Below are positions 53,815 to 62,012 of a stretch of 64,000 bases of DNA, in pieces (position 1 is the first letter of the stretch; every line of letters starts with the position of its first letter). Source of the DNA: CALMEC01 sp963777565 (GTDB lineage Bacteria; Actinomycetota; Thermoleophilia; Miltoncostaeales; Miltoncostaeaceae). The notes under the pieces are model-generated. The model made no database searches, was not told the DNA's origin, and worked only from the letters and a program-made list of their open reading frames with translations. The DNA lies in contig CAVZQZ010000010.1 of the NCBI GenBank assembly GCA_963777565.1, forward strand, positions 1 through 64,000. Direction: 5' to 3'. A program made the position numbers and the translations under genes.

Positions 53815-54842
53815 CACGCGACGCGGTCCGCCTCGGCGTGGTCGGCCTCAATTACTGGGGCCCCAACCTCGCCCGCAACTTCGACCGGCTGCCCGGCGCC
53901 GACCTGGCGTGGTGCTGCGACCTGGACGAGGCGGTCCTCGACCGCCACCGGGCGGCGTTCCCAGGCAGCGCGTTCACCACGAACCTCGACGACCTGCTCG
54001 GCGACGACACGCTCGACGCGGTCGTGATCGCCACGTCCGTCCCGACGCACGCCGCCCTCGCCACCCGCGTCCTGGACGCCGGCAAGCACGTCTTCGTGGA
54101 GAAGCCGCTCGCGCTCACCGCCGCCGACGCGCGCGCCGTGGCCGACCTCGCGGAGGAGCGCGGGCTCGTCGCCATGGTCGACCACCTGCTCGTCTACCAC
54201 CCCGGCCTGCGCAAGGTGAAGGATCTCGTCGAGGCCGGGGCACTGGGCGACCGGACCTTCTACATGTACGGCAACCGCCAGAACCTCGGGATCGTCCGGC
54301 CCGACGAGAACGCCCTGTGGAGCCTGGGGTGCCACGACATCTCGGTCATGATCTGGCTCGCCGGTGAGCGGCCTGTCGAGGTGGCGGCATGGGGCGAGTC
54401 GTACCTGCAGCCCGGCGTCGAAGACGTGGTCTTCGGGCATCTGCGCTTCCCCTCCGGTGTCACCGGCCACCTGCATCTGTCCTGGCTCGACCCGCACAAG
54501 ATGCGCAAGATGACGGTGATCGGCTCGGAGCGGATGGTGGTGTTCGACGACATGGAGACGGAGCGCAAGGTGACGATCTACGACAAGGGGCCTACGCCCC
54601 GCACCGCCGAGTACGGCGAGTACATCCAGGTGCGCTCCGGCGACATCCACATCCCCAAGATCGACGGGACGGAGCCGCTGCGGCTGGTCTGCGAGCACTT
54701 CGTCTCGTGCGTCGCGACCGGGGAGCGGCCGCTCTCCGACGCGGTCGCGGGGCTGACCGTCGTCGAGGTACTGGAGGCGATGGGAGAGTCGCTGGCCGAC
54801 GCCGGCCGGCCGGTGGCGCTTGCGCAGGGGGCGGCATCGTGA
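53811..54842 (+). CDS. wbpB: Gfo/Idh/MocA oxidoreductase (WbpB/WlbA-like)
   Basis: 343 residues from GTG 53811. NAD-binding start RLGVVGLNYWGPNLARNFDR, ATSVPTHAALATRVLDAGKH and VFVEKPLALTAADARAV, the EKP motif with its catalytic Lys. In the WbpB/WlbA route it oxidises C3 of UDP-GlcNAc-uronate to the 3-keto form ready for amination. GCHDISVMIWLAGERPVEVA matches the substrate side of that group. It overlaps both neighbours by 4 nt, so expression is coupled with wbpA and wbpD. Confidence 0.85.
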   Translation: MTRDAVRLGVVGLNYWGPNLARNFDRLPGADLAWCCDLDEAVLDRHRAAFPGSAFTTNLDDLLGDDTLDAVVIATSVPTHAALATRVLDAGKHVFVEKPLALTAADARAVADLAEERGLVAMVDHLLVYHPGLRKVKDLVEAGALGDRTFYMYGNRQNLGIVRPDENALWSLGCHDISVMIWLAGERPVEVAAWGESYLQPGVEDVVFGHLRFPSGVTGHLHLSWLDPHKMRKMTVIGSERMVVFDDMETERKVTIYDKGPTPRTAEYGEYIQVRSGDIHIPKIDGTEPLRLVCEHFVSCVATGERPLSDAVAGLTVVEVLEAMGESLADAGRPVALAQGAAS

Positions 54843-55535
54843 GCCGCGAGAACCTGGTCACCGGGGACGGGGTCGTGATCGGCGACGACGTCGAGATCGG
54901 CGCGAACGTGGTGATCCATGCCGGCACCGTGATCGGCGATGGCTGCGTGATCCAGGACAACGTGGTGATCGGCAAGCAGCCCCGCCTCGGCAAGCGATCC
55001 ACCGCGAAGCGCGACCCGCTTCCGCCGCTCACCATCGGGCCCGGCACGGCGATCTGCGCCGGGTCCGTGCTGTTCGCGGGATCCACGATCGGAAGCGAAT
55101 GCGTGATCGGCGACCAGGTCGCGATCCGCGAGCGGGTCACCATCGGCGACGGAGTCGTCGTCGGACGCGGAAGCGTGGTCGAGAACGACACGTCGATCGG
55201 CGACCAGACCAAGATCCAGGCCAACTGCTACATCACGGCGTACTCGCTGCTCGAGGACCACGTCTTCATCGCGCCGTGCGTGGCGACCACCAACGACAAC
55301 TTCATGGGCAGGACCGAGGCCCGGCATGGGCACATCAAGGGCCCGACCATCCGCCGCGGCGCCCGCGTCGGCGGAGCGTCGGTGATCCTGCCGGGCATCG
55401 AGATCGGCGCGGAGGCCTTCATCGCCGCGGGGGCGCTCGTGACGAAGGACGTGCCGGCCGGCAAGCTGGTCGCCGGACTACCCGCCCGCGTCTGGCGCGG
55501 ACGTTCCCGCCGAGGAGCTCCTCGAGGCTCAGTAA
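54839..55535 (+). CDS. wbpD: Left-handed beta-helix N-acetyltransferase (WbpD/WlbB-like), late frameshift
   Basis: About 231 residues from GTG 54839. Hexapeptide repeats all along (VIGDDVEIGANVVIHAGTVI, TIGSECVIGDQVAIRERVTI), then KIQANCYITAYSLLEDHVFI, TNDNFMGRTEARHGHIKGPT and the usual end AGALVTKDVPAGKLVAGLPA. One extra base near 55500 destroys the last codons; removing it gives DVPAEELLEAQ and TAA at 55533-55535. Left uncorrected, the frame runs on into the next gene and would be predicted as one 570-residue fusion. It acetylates the 3-amino sugar nucleotide in the WbpD scheme. Confidence 0.85.
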
Positions 55536-55633
55536 CACGCGTTGACATGCCGAAGGCTGTAGATGCCGAGGGGCCGCCGATCCACCAGCCCCGGGGCGAC
55601 CACCGACAACCGGGCAACGAGGAGCAGCGCGCA

Positions 55634-56950
55634 ATGACACATGGTCGATGGACCCTCGCGGCGATCGCCGCGGTCGCGGTGATCGGAGCGGTGCTCACCG
55701 GCTGCGGAGGTGGCGACCAGGAAGGCCGTCGCGGCAATGTCGAGGCGTTGCCGACGTCGTCGTGCCCCACGACGATCATGTACGAGGGCAAGGGCGACCC
55801 GACGTACCTCATCGCGTCGGACCTGCCGCTCCAGAATCCGCAGCTCCCCCAGGTCGCGCAGATGGGCAAGGCCATCGAGTTCGTCCTCAAGCAACGCGAC
55901 TTCACCGCCGGCGACAAGCGCGTGGCCTACCAGGCGTGTGACGACTCGACCGCCCAGGCGGCCTCCTGGGATTCGGCGAGATGCAGCGCCAACGCGAATG
56001 CGTACGCGGCCAATGCGGCGGTCATCGGCATCATCGGCACCTACGACTCGGGCTGCGCCAAGCTCGTGCTGCCGGCGCTCAACGGGAAGAGCATCGCGAT
56101 GGTGAGCCCCACGAACACCTACGTTGGCCTGACCCAAGGAGGTCCGGTCGCCCCGGGCGAGCCCGCAAAGTACTTTCCGTCGGGCCGGCGAACCTATGCC
56201 CGCGTCATCGCAGCCGACAACGTCCAGGGGCCGGCCCTCGCGAGCTTCGCGAAGAACGACCTGAAGCTCGGCACGGTCTTCGTCCTCGATGATGGACAGC
56301 GCTACGGCGCCGGAGTGGCGGACGGCTTTGTCTCCGCCGCCTCGAAGCTCCGCCTGACGATCGCCGGACGCCGGAAGTGGGTGCCCGCGGCAGCACGCTA
56401 CGAGGGACTTGCGGACGCGATCAAGCGGAGCGGAGCGGACGGCGTCCTGATCGCCGGCATCGTCGACAACCACGGCGGCAAGCTGCTGCAGGATCTCCGC
56501 GCCGCGCTGGGCACCCGGATCGCGATCCTCGCGCCGGACGGGTTCAGTCCCGTCAAGTCGGTCGTGGACGACGCCGGCCGGTCGGCGGAGCGCCTGTATG
56601 TGAGCATCCCTGGCCCCCCGGCAGATCGACTCACCGGCAGGGGAGCGGCGTTCGTCAACGCGTTCGGCGCAACGGTCGGTGGCCCGGACAAGGTCGCGGC
56701 GGACGCGGTGTACGCCGCGCAGGCCACCGAGGTGCTGCTCGACGCGATCGAGGCGTCGGACGGGAGCCGAGCCTCGGTCGCGGAGAAGCTCTTCGCGACA
56801 GACGTGACCGACGGCTTGATGGGCGCGTTCGCGATCGACGCGAACGGCGATACGACGCGCGGCGCCGTGTCGATCGTTCAGGTTCAAAACGGAGCGCAGA
56901 ACACGGTGACGATCGTGACTCCGGATCCGACCATCGTGCCGAAGGGCTGA
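55634..56950 (+). CDS. Branched-chain amino-acid-type ABC solute-binding lipoprotein
   Basis: 438 residues from ATG 55634, with GAGGAG about 9 nt upstream. Signal peptide and lipobox (VIGAVLTGC, Cys about 22). Periplasmic-binding type 1 fold (Peripla_BP_6): PTYLIASDLPLQNPQLPQVA, AAVIGIIGTYDSGCAKLVLP, SIAMVSPTNTYVG, GLADAIKRSGADGVLIAGIV. It would hold a small solute such as an amino acid outside the membrane. No permease or ATPase gene is near, so it is an orphan binding protein, perhaps a sensor or a subunit served by a distant transporter. Confidence 0.88.
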   Translation: MTHGRWTLAAIAAVAVIGAVLTGCGGGDQEGRRGNVEALPTSSCPTTIMYEGKGDPTYLIASDLPLQNPQLPQVAQMGKAIEFVLKQRDFTAGDKRVAYQACDDSTAQAASWDSARCSANANAYAANAAVIGIIGTYDSGCAKLVLPALNGKSIAMVSPTNTYVGLTQGGPVAPGEPAKYFPSGRRTYARVIAADNVQGPALASFAKNDLKLGTVFVLDDGQRYGAGVADGFVSAASKLRLTIAGRRKWVPAAARYEGLADAIKRSGADGVLIAGIVDNHGGKLLQDLRAALGTRIAILAPDGFSPVKSVVDDAGRSAERLYVSIPGPPADRLTGRGAAFVNAFGATVGGPDKVAADAVYAAQATEVLLDAIEASDGSRASVAEKLFATDVTDGLMGAFAIDANGDTTRGAVSIVQVQNGAQNTVTIVTPDPTIVPKG

Positions 56951-56977
56951 CCCGAGCCCCGGCGTTCGCCGTTTGGC

Positions 56978-58312
56978 CTACCGCGGCGGCTGCGTGACGA
57001 GTCGAAGCGTGGCCGGGTTCAGGACCCGGCGCCGCACCACGAACCACGTGTCGCGGAGGCCAAGCGCGCGCCGCACGTCGGCGCCGCTCATCTCCTTCGT
57101 GGCGCCGCTTCGGGTCGTGAGACGAAGGAGCTTGACCCGCGGTGATGCCCCGCGCGCCAGGATCTTGATGCTCAGCACCGGCTTGCGGGTGACGAGGAGC
57201 TTTGCGAGCTTCGCGTCCGTGAAGGTCTTCGGGTCCTTCCACAGGTGATGCGGCGACCTGGCGTCGAAGGCGTTGTCGTTGACGCTCACGAGGTACGGCT
57301 CCGGGGGGCTGCGAAAGACGTTCTCGACGTTTTCCGTCTTGCCGCCTGAGGTCGAGAAGAAGTAGGTGGTGACGATCTTGCCCTGGTACGTCGCGACCAC
57401 GCCCGCGGTCGCCTGTACGGCGCGGCTCGTGCGCGGATCCTCCGCCGATGCTCCACCGTAGACCTGGCTGCGCTCGTCGGCGTACATGTCGAAACTGCCG
57501 CCGGAGCGCCTCGTCGCCATCGCGTAGGACCGGGCGGCGATGGCCTGGGCCTCGAGCGCCGCCGGGGCGGTGTCGCCCCACTTCGCCGGCATCTCCCGCG
57601 GCACCACGCCGGGGAGGTACGCCTCGAGGTCGATGTGATTCACGACCGACAGCCCACCGGTCTCGCGGGTGACACGAAGCGCGCCTCGGTAGCGCGTGCC
57701 TTTCAGCCGTATCGTCGCGCCGGGCGCGATGGGTGTGAAGCGAACGGCTCCGGTGGCGCGAAGGAGCTCGGCGCCGTTCGAGTCGCTTACGATGACCCCG
57801 TCCGGCCCGAGCGTCGCGACTCGGAGCTCGACGTTGGCCGGCAGCGGCCGCGCGACCTGGAGGGGGCTGCTCTCGACGATCGCCCCCCAGTCGCCGTCCG
57901 ACGCGAGGGTCAGGCTCGGCGCGGAGGTGGCGAGCAGGACGCGGACCGGCGTGACCGGGAGCGCCGTGAGCGCCGTGCCTCGGTAGTAGTAGCCGATGAT
58001 CCGCTGGGCGCTCCACCCGGCGAGCGCGGCGCCGTACGCGCCGTACTGCGACATTCCGATGCCGTGCCCGTAGCCGCGCCCCTCGAAGGTGAAGACGAAG
58101 CGCGGCGTGACCTTCTTCTTCTTCTTCGCGACCGCAGCAGGGGGCGCAGACGACGAGGCTCGGGCCGCCGGATCGGCTGGCAGCGTGAGCGCGAGCGCGG
58201 GGCCGCACAGCGCCGCCGCCACGACGAAGACGATGACTTGGGCCGCGAGACGCGGTCGGAGCCGCCCGCCGGGACGCTCGCCCGCCGTTGGGGTCGTGCC
58301 GGGCTTCATCAT
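56978..58312 (-). CDS. SpoIID/LytB-domain cell-wall protein
   Basis: 444 residues from ATG 58312. Signal/TM helix AAQVIVFVVAAALCGPALAL, then a short linker with a run of five Lys. The SpoIID domain has GRGYGHGIGMSQYGAYG, NHIDLEAYLPGVVPREMPA, then AARSYAMATRRSGGSFDMYA and the TTYFFSTSGGKTENVENVF motif. In SpoIID the Glu of PREM is catalytic and the enzyme is a lytic transglycosylase on peptidoglycan; the PREMP here fits. C-terminal beta domain of unknown role. In non-sporulating actinobacteria it probably remodels the wall; it sits next to the rhamnose genes. Confidence 0.88.
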   Translation of the reverse strand: MMKPGTTPTAGERPGGRLRPRLAAQVIVFVVAAALCGPALALTLPADPAARASSSAPPAAVAKKKKKVTPRFVFTFEGRGYGHGIGMSQYGAYGAALAGWSAQRIIGYYYRGTALTALPVTPVRVLLATSAPSLTLASDGDWGAIVESSPLQVARPLPANVELRVATLGPDGVIVSDSNGAELLRATGAVRFTPIAPGATIRLKGTRYRGALRVTRETGGLSVVNHIDLEAYLPGVVPREMPAKWGDTAPAALEAQAIAARSYAMATRRSGGSFDMYADERSQVYGGASAEDPRTSRAVQATAGVVATYQGKIVTTYFFSTSGGKTENVENVFRSPPEPYLVSVNDNAFDARSPHHLWKDPKTFTDAKLAKLLVTRKPVLSIKILARGASPRVKLLRLTTRSGATKEMSGADVRRALGLRDTWFVVRRRVLNPATLRLVTQPPR

Positions 58313-58422
58313 GAGGTGCAGGACTTTTTCAGCCTCGTCGGCGCCACGCAACCAGACCGGTTCGGTGCCCACCCGGCGAGTCCTCCACCGCGTCCCGGCA
58401 GTTCGGCCGGCCGGCGCCTCGC

Positions 58423-59415
58423 TTATCGCGAGCCGTACTGCGCCTGGTAATAGGCGAGGTACTCGCCGCTCTTGATCGACTCCCACCAGTCGCGGCGGTC
58501 GGCGTACCACGCCACCGTCTCCTGGAGGGCCTCGTCGAACGTGCGCTGCGGCTGCCAGCCCAGGGTGTGCAGCTTGGCGGTGTCGAGCGAGTACCGGCGG
58601 TCGTGGCCGGGCCGGTCGACGACGTGCCGGATGAGACCGGGATCCGCGCCGGTCAGCGCAAGGATGCGGCGGGTGATCTCGATGTTCGGCATCTCGTGTC
58701 CCCCGCCGACGTTGTACACCTCGCCGGCAACCCCGCGCTCCATCGCCGTCCAGATGCCCTCGCAGTGGTCGGTCACGAAGATCCAGTCCCGCACCTGCAT
58801 CCCGTCGCCGTAGACCGGCAGCTCCAACCCGTCGAGCGCGTTCGTGACGAAGAGGGGGATGAGCTTCTCGGGGTACTGGCGCGGCCCGAAGGTGTTGCTG
58901 CCCCGTGTGATCACGGCGTCCACGCCGAACGTGTGGTGCCACGCGAGCACCTGCATGTCGCCACCGGCCTTGCTGGCCGAGTACGGGCTGGACGGGCGGA
59001 CCGGGTCGGTCTCCCGGAACGACCCGGCGTCGATCGACCCGTACACCTCGTCGGTGGACACCTGCACGAAGCGCGACACCCCCGTCCGCTTGGCGACGGC
59101 GAGCAGCGTCGCGGTGCCCTGCACGTCGGTGCGGATGAACTCGGACGGGTCGAGGATGCTCCGGTCGACGTGGCTCTCGGCGGCGAAGTTCACCACGACG
59201 TCGCAGCCGTCCATCGCCTCGCCGGCGACGTCGGCGTCGGCGATGTCGCCATGCGCGAAGCGGTAGCCGGGGTCGTCGGCGACGTCCGCGACGTTCGCCG
59301 GGTTGCCCGCGTACGTGAGCTTGTCGAGGTTCACGACCTCGGCCCCACGCGCGAGGGCAAGACGGACGAACGAGGATCCGATGAACCCGCAGCCACCCGT
59401 GACCAAGATCTTCAA
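58423..59415 (-). CDS. rfbB: dTDP-glucose 4,6-dehydratase
   Basis: 330 residues; start TTG 59415 with AGGGAG 9 nt upstream, overlapping rfbD by 4 nt. Dinucleotide motif KILVTGGCGFIGSSFVRLAL, VSTDEVYGSIDAGSFRETDP (Asp-Glu catalytic pair), YSASKAGGD (YxxxK), TRGSNTFGPRQYPEKLIPLF and YGDGMQVRDWIFVTDHCEG. It removes water from dTDP-glucose to form the 4-keto-6-deoxy sugar, step 2 of dTDP-L-rhamnose synthesis. Last gene of the rfbACDB run. Confidence 0.95.
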   Translation of the reverse strand: MKILVTGGCGFIGSSFVRLALARGAEVVNLDKLTYAGNPANVADVADDPGYRFAHGDIADADVAGEAMDGCDVVVNFAAESHVDRSILDPSEFIRTDVQGTATLLAVAKRTGVSRFVQVSTDEVYGSIDAGSFRETDPVRPSSPYSASKAGGDMQVLAWHHTFGVDAVITRGSNTFGPRQYPEKLIPLFVTNALDGLELPVYGDGMQVRDWIFVTDHCEGIWTAMERGVAGEVYNVGGGHEMPNIEITRRILALTGADPGLIRHVVDRPGHDRRYSLDTAKLHTLGWQPQRTFDEALQETVAWYADRRDWWESIKSGEYLAYYQAQYGSR

Positions 59416-60245
59416 CGGCTCTGCTCCCTGAGGTAGTCGGCCAGCGCTTCGCGCCAGTGTCGCAGACGCGGTGCTCCCGGTTTCGTGACCGCCAGGACCG
59501 CCCGCGCCGGACGCGGCGCGGGGCGTCCGATCTCGGCGGTTGTGATGCGGCGCACGCGGCAGCCGGCGCCGGTCTCGTCGAAGATCGCCTGTGCGAGATC
59601 GGCCCAGGTCGCCGACCCGCCCCCGGAGGTGTGGTACGTCCCCGGAGGGAGGTCGAGCAGCGCGACAAGCGCGGGCGCGAGGTCCCGGGTCCACGTCGGG
59701 GACCCCTCCTGGTCGTCCACGACCGCCACCTCGTCGCGTTCGTCGGCGAGACGGCGCATGGTGTCGACGAAGTTCCGGCCGTGGCGCCCGTAGAGCCATG
59801 CGGTCCGCGCGATGCGCGCGCCCTGCGGGTACTCGTCGATCACCGCGAGCTCTCCCGCGAGCTTCGTTCGACCATATGCGCCGAGCGGTCCGGGTGGATC
59901 GTCCTCCGCGTAACTCCGAGCGGCAGCCCCGTCGAAGACGTAGTCCGTCGATACGAACACCAGCGGCGCGTCCGCTCGCGCGGCGGCGCGCGCCACGTTG
60001 CGAGCCCCCTGGCCGTTCACCGCGAGCGCCTCGTCCTCGTGCTCCTCCGCGGCGTCGACGTCCGTCCACGCGGCGAGGTGGAAGATCGCCTCGGGGCGGG
60101 CGTCGCGCACGCACCGGTCGACGGCTTCCGGATCGGTGACGTCCACGTCGAGGTCCACAGCCGTCACCTCGTGACCGTCCGCCTCGAGTAGGGGAACGAG
60201 GTCCCGCCCGAGCATGCCGGCTGCTCCGGTCACCAGCACCCTCAC
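59412..60245 (-). CDS. rfbD: dTDP-4-dehydrorhamnose reductase
   Basis: 277 residues from GTG 60245. RVLVTGAAGMLGRDLVPLLE, FHLAAWTDVDAAE, FVSTDYVFDGAAARSYAEDD, YGRTKLAGE (YxxxK) and VVDDQEGSPTWTRDLAPALV (substrate and Mg2+ loop). NADPH-dependent last step to dTDP-L-rhamnose. Overlaps rfbC and rfbB by 4 nt each. Confidence 0.95.
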   Translation of the reverse strand: MRVLVTGAAGMLGRDLVPLLEADGHEVTAVDLDVDVTDPEAVDRCVRDARPEAIFHLAAWTDVDAAEEHEDEALAVNGQGARNVARAAARADAPLVFVSTDYVFDGAAARSYAEDDPPGPLGAYGRTKLAGELAVIDEYPQGARIARTAWLYGRHGRNFVDTMRRLADERDEVAVVDDQEGSPTWTRDLAPALVALLDLPPGTYHTSGGGSATWADLAQAIFDETGAGCRVRRITTAEIGRPAPRPARAVLAVTKPGAPRLRHWREALADYLREQSR

Positions 60246-60814
60246 GCGGCGAACATGAACGGGAGGTCCGCGGCGATGTCGGCCAGGAGCGGGGCGTCGC
60301 GGTCCCGTGCGGACACGATCCGGGGGATGTCCGGCCACGCGATGCCCACCCGGTTGTCGAATGGCGAGAACTCGCGCTCCAGGGCCGGGTCGTAGGGGTG
60401 CGAGCACTTGTACGTCACGTCGGCGACCTCGCTGACGACGCAGTACCCGTGGGCGAACCCGACAGGGACGTAGATCATCCGGTGCGCGACGTCGTCGAGC
60501 TCGAATGCCTCCCAGCGGCCGTACGTGGGCGAGCCCCGGCGGATGTCAACGCACACGTCGACGATCGCTCCGCGAACACACCGGACGAGCTTCGCCTGGC
60601 CGGGCGGGAGCGCGAAGTGCATTCCCCGCAGGACACCCCGGCCCGATCGTGCGTGGTTGTCCTGCCGCCACTCTTCGCGCACGCCGAGCTCCTCCAGGCG
60701 GTCCTCACGGTAACTCTCGAGGAAGAACCCGCGCGCGTCGCCGTGCACGACGGGCTCGATGAGCACGAGTCCCGGGAGCGTCGTGCCGATCTCCCGCATT
60801 TCCGCCCCAGCCAC
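60242..60814 (-). CDS. rfbC: dTDP-4-dehydrorhamnose 3,5-epimerase
   Basis: 190 residues; GTG 60814 is preferred (GGAGGGG about 9 nt upstream) over ATG 60799. Cupin fold: GDARGFFLESYREDRLEELG, RGVLRGMHFALPPGQAKLVR (catalytic His), VDVCVDIRRGSPTYGRWEAF (catalytic Asp), VPVGFAHGYCVVSEVADVTY. Epimerises C3 and C5 of the keto sugar. Separated from rfbA by 31 nt. Confidence 0.95.
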   Translation of the reverse strand: MAGAEMREIGTTLPGLVLIEPVVHGDARGFFLESYREDRLEELGVREEWRQDNHARSGRGVLRGMHFALPPGQAKLVRCVRGAIVDVCVDIRRGSPTYGRWEAFELDDVAHRMIYVPVGFAHGYCVVSEVADVTYKCSHPYDPALEREFSPFDNRVGIAWPDIPRIVSARDRDAPLLADIAADLPFMFAA

Positions 60815-60845
60815 TAGCGCTCCCCTCCAGAAGTCTCGCGGATCA

Positions 60846-61919
60846 CTAGAGCAGCCCGATCACCGACGAATCGCCGACGAGGAACCGGTAGGCCCGGGGC
60901 TTGGCGTCGCTGCGGACGATCGAGACGCCCCGGCCGATGAGGCTGCTCTCGACCCGCGCGTCGAGGTCGCGGATCTCGCTGTCCTCCAGGAGGATGCTGT
61001 GCTCGATCTCTGCGCGAGACACGACGCATCCGGCGGAGACGGCCGAGTACGGGCCGATGTAGGAATCCTCGATCAACGCGCCCGCGCCGATGATCGCCGG
61101 GCCGCGGACCGCGGAGCGCACGAGGCGCGCGCCCGCCTCGATCACCACGCGGCCCTCGACGGTGCTGTCGGAGTCGAGCTCCCCGTCGATGCGATGCGGG
61201 ATCACGTCGAGGATGAGGCGGTTGGCCTCGAGCATGTCGGCGAGCTGGCCAGTGTCCTTCCACCATCCGCTCACCACGTGCGGGTCGACGCGCAGGCCGC
61301 GGTCGACGAGGTGCTGGATGGCGTCGGTGATCTCCAGCTCGCCTCGGGCGGACGGTTGAATCGCCTTCGCCGACGCGAAGATCGCCGGTGTGAACATGTA
61401 GACGCCCACCAGCGCGAGGTCGCTCTTCGGCTCCTTGGGCTTCTCGACGAGCCGCACGACCCGGCCCGCGTCGAGCTCGGCGACGCCGTAGTGCTCGGGG
61501 TTCGGGACGTGCTGCAGAAGGATCATCGCGTCGGGGGCCTGAGACCGGAACTCGTCCACGAGCGCGGTGATCCCGTCGCGCAGCAGGTTGTCGCCGAGGT
61601 ACATCACGAACGACGAGTCGCCGAGGAACTCCTCGGCGGTCAGCACCGCGTGAGCAAGCCCGAGCGGGGCCGACTGCGGGATGATGGTGATCTCGAGGCC
61701 GAAGCGGGAACCGTCCCCGACCGCCGCCTCGATCTCGTCGCGGGTGTCGCCGACGATGATGCCCACCTCGCGGATGCCCGCGTCGCGCAGCGCCTCGAGC
61801 CCGTAGAAGAGCACCGGCTTGTTCGCGACGGGCACGAGCTGCTTCGCGCTTGTGTGCGTGATCGGACGAAGGCGCGTGCCCGCCCCGCCCGAGAGCACGA
61901 GTCCTTTGAGCTCCCCCAT
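60846..61919 (-). CDS. rfbA: Glucose-1-phosphate thymidylyltransferase, long form with beta-helix
   Basis: 357 residues from ATG 61919. Nucleotidyltransferase core: KGLVLSGGAGTRLRPITHTS, KQLVPVANKPVLFYGLEALR, FVMYLGDNLLRDG, EKPKEPKSDLALVGVYMFTP. The C-terminal 110 residues form a left-handed beta helix (VEGRVVIEAGARLVRSAVRG, AIIGAGALIEDSYIGPYSAV), the long StrD-like form rather than the 290-residue RmlA. First step of dTDP-rhamnose synthesis. A TACCCT box (minus strand 61928-61933) lies about 14 nt upstream and may drive the whole rfb run. Confidence 0.92.
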   Translation of the reverse strand: MGELKGLVLSGGAGTRLRPITHTSAKQLVPVANKPVLFYGLEALRDAGIREVGIIVGDTRDEIEAAVGDGSRFGLEITIIPQSAPLGLAHAVLTAEEFLGDSSFVMYLGDNLLRDGITALVDEFRSQAPDAMILLQHVPNPEHYGVAELDAGRVVRLVEKPKEPKSDLALVGVYMFTPAIFASAKAIQPSARGELEITDAIQHLVDRGLRVDPHVVSGWWKDTGQLADMLEANRLILDVIPHRIDGELDSDSTVEGRVVIEAGARLVRSAVRGPAIIGAGALIEDSYIGPYSAVSAGCVVSRAEIEHSILLEDSEIRDLDARVESSLIGRGVSIVRSDAKPRAYRFLVGDSSVIGLL

Positions 61920-62000
61920 TCCGCGGGAGGGTAGCCAATTTGGGTCGGGAGGCGAGCAATCGGCCGCCGGGTCGACCGGCGCGGCCGGGGCGCCCGTCCC

Positions 62001-62006
62001 TATGAT
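62001..62006 (+). promoter_or_regulatory. -10 box (TATGAT) of leaderless gpgS mRNA
   Basis: TATGAT is near consensus and lies exactly 12 nt before GTG 62013, so transcription would begin at the start codon. Confidence 0.6.
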
Positions 62007-62012
62007 TCCCGG

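Noticed and set aside
59670..60114. Long minus-strand frames running through rfbB into rfbD, and from the SpoIID gene into rfbB
   Set aside because: The upstream parts are shadows of rfbD or rfbB in another frame; the real starts are fixed by 4-nt overlaps and family alignments.
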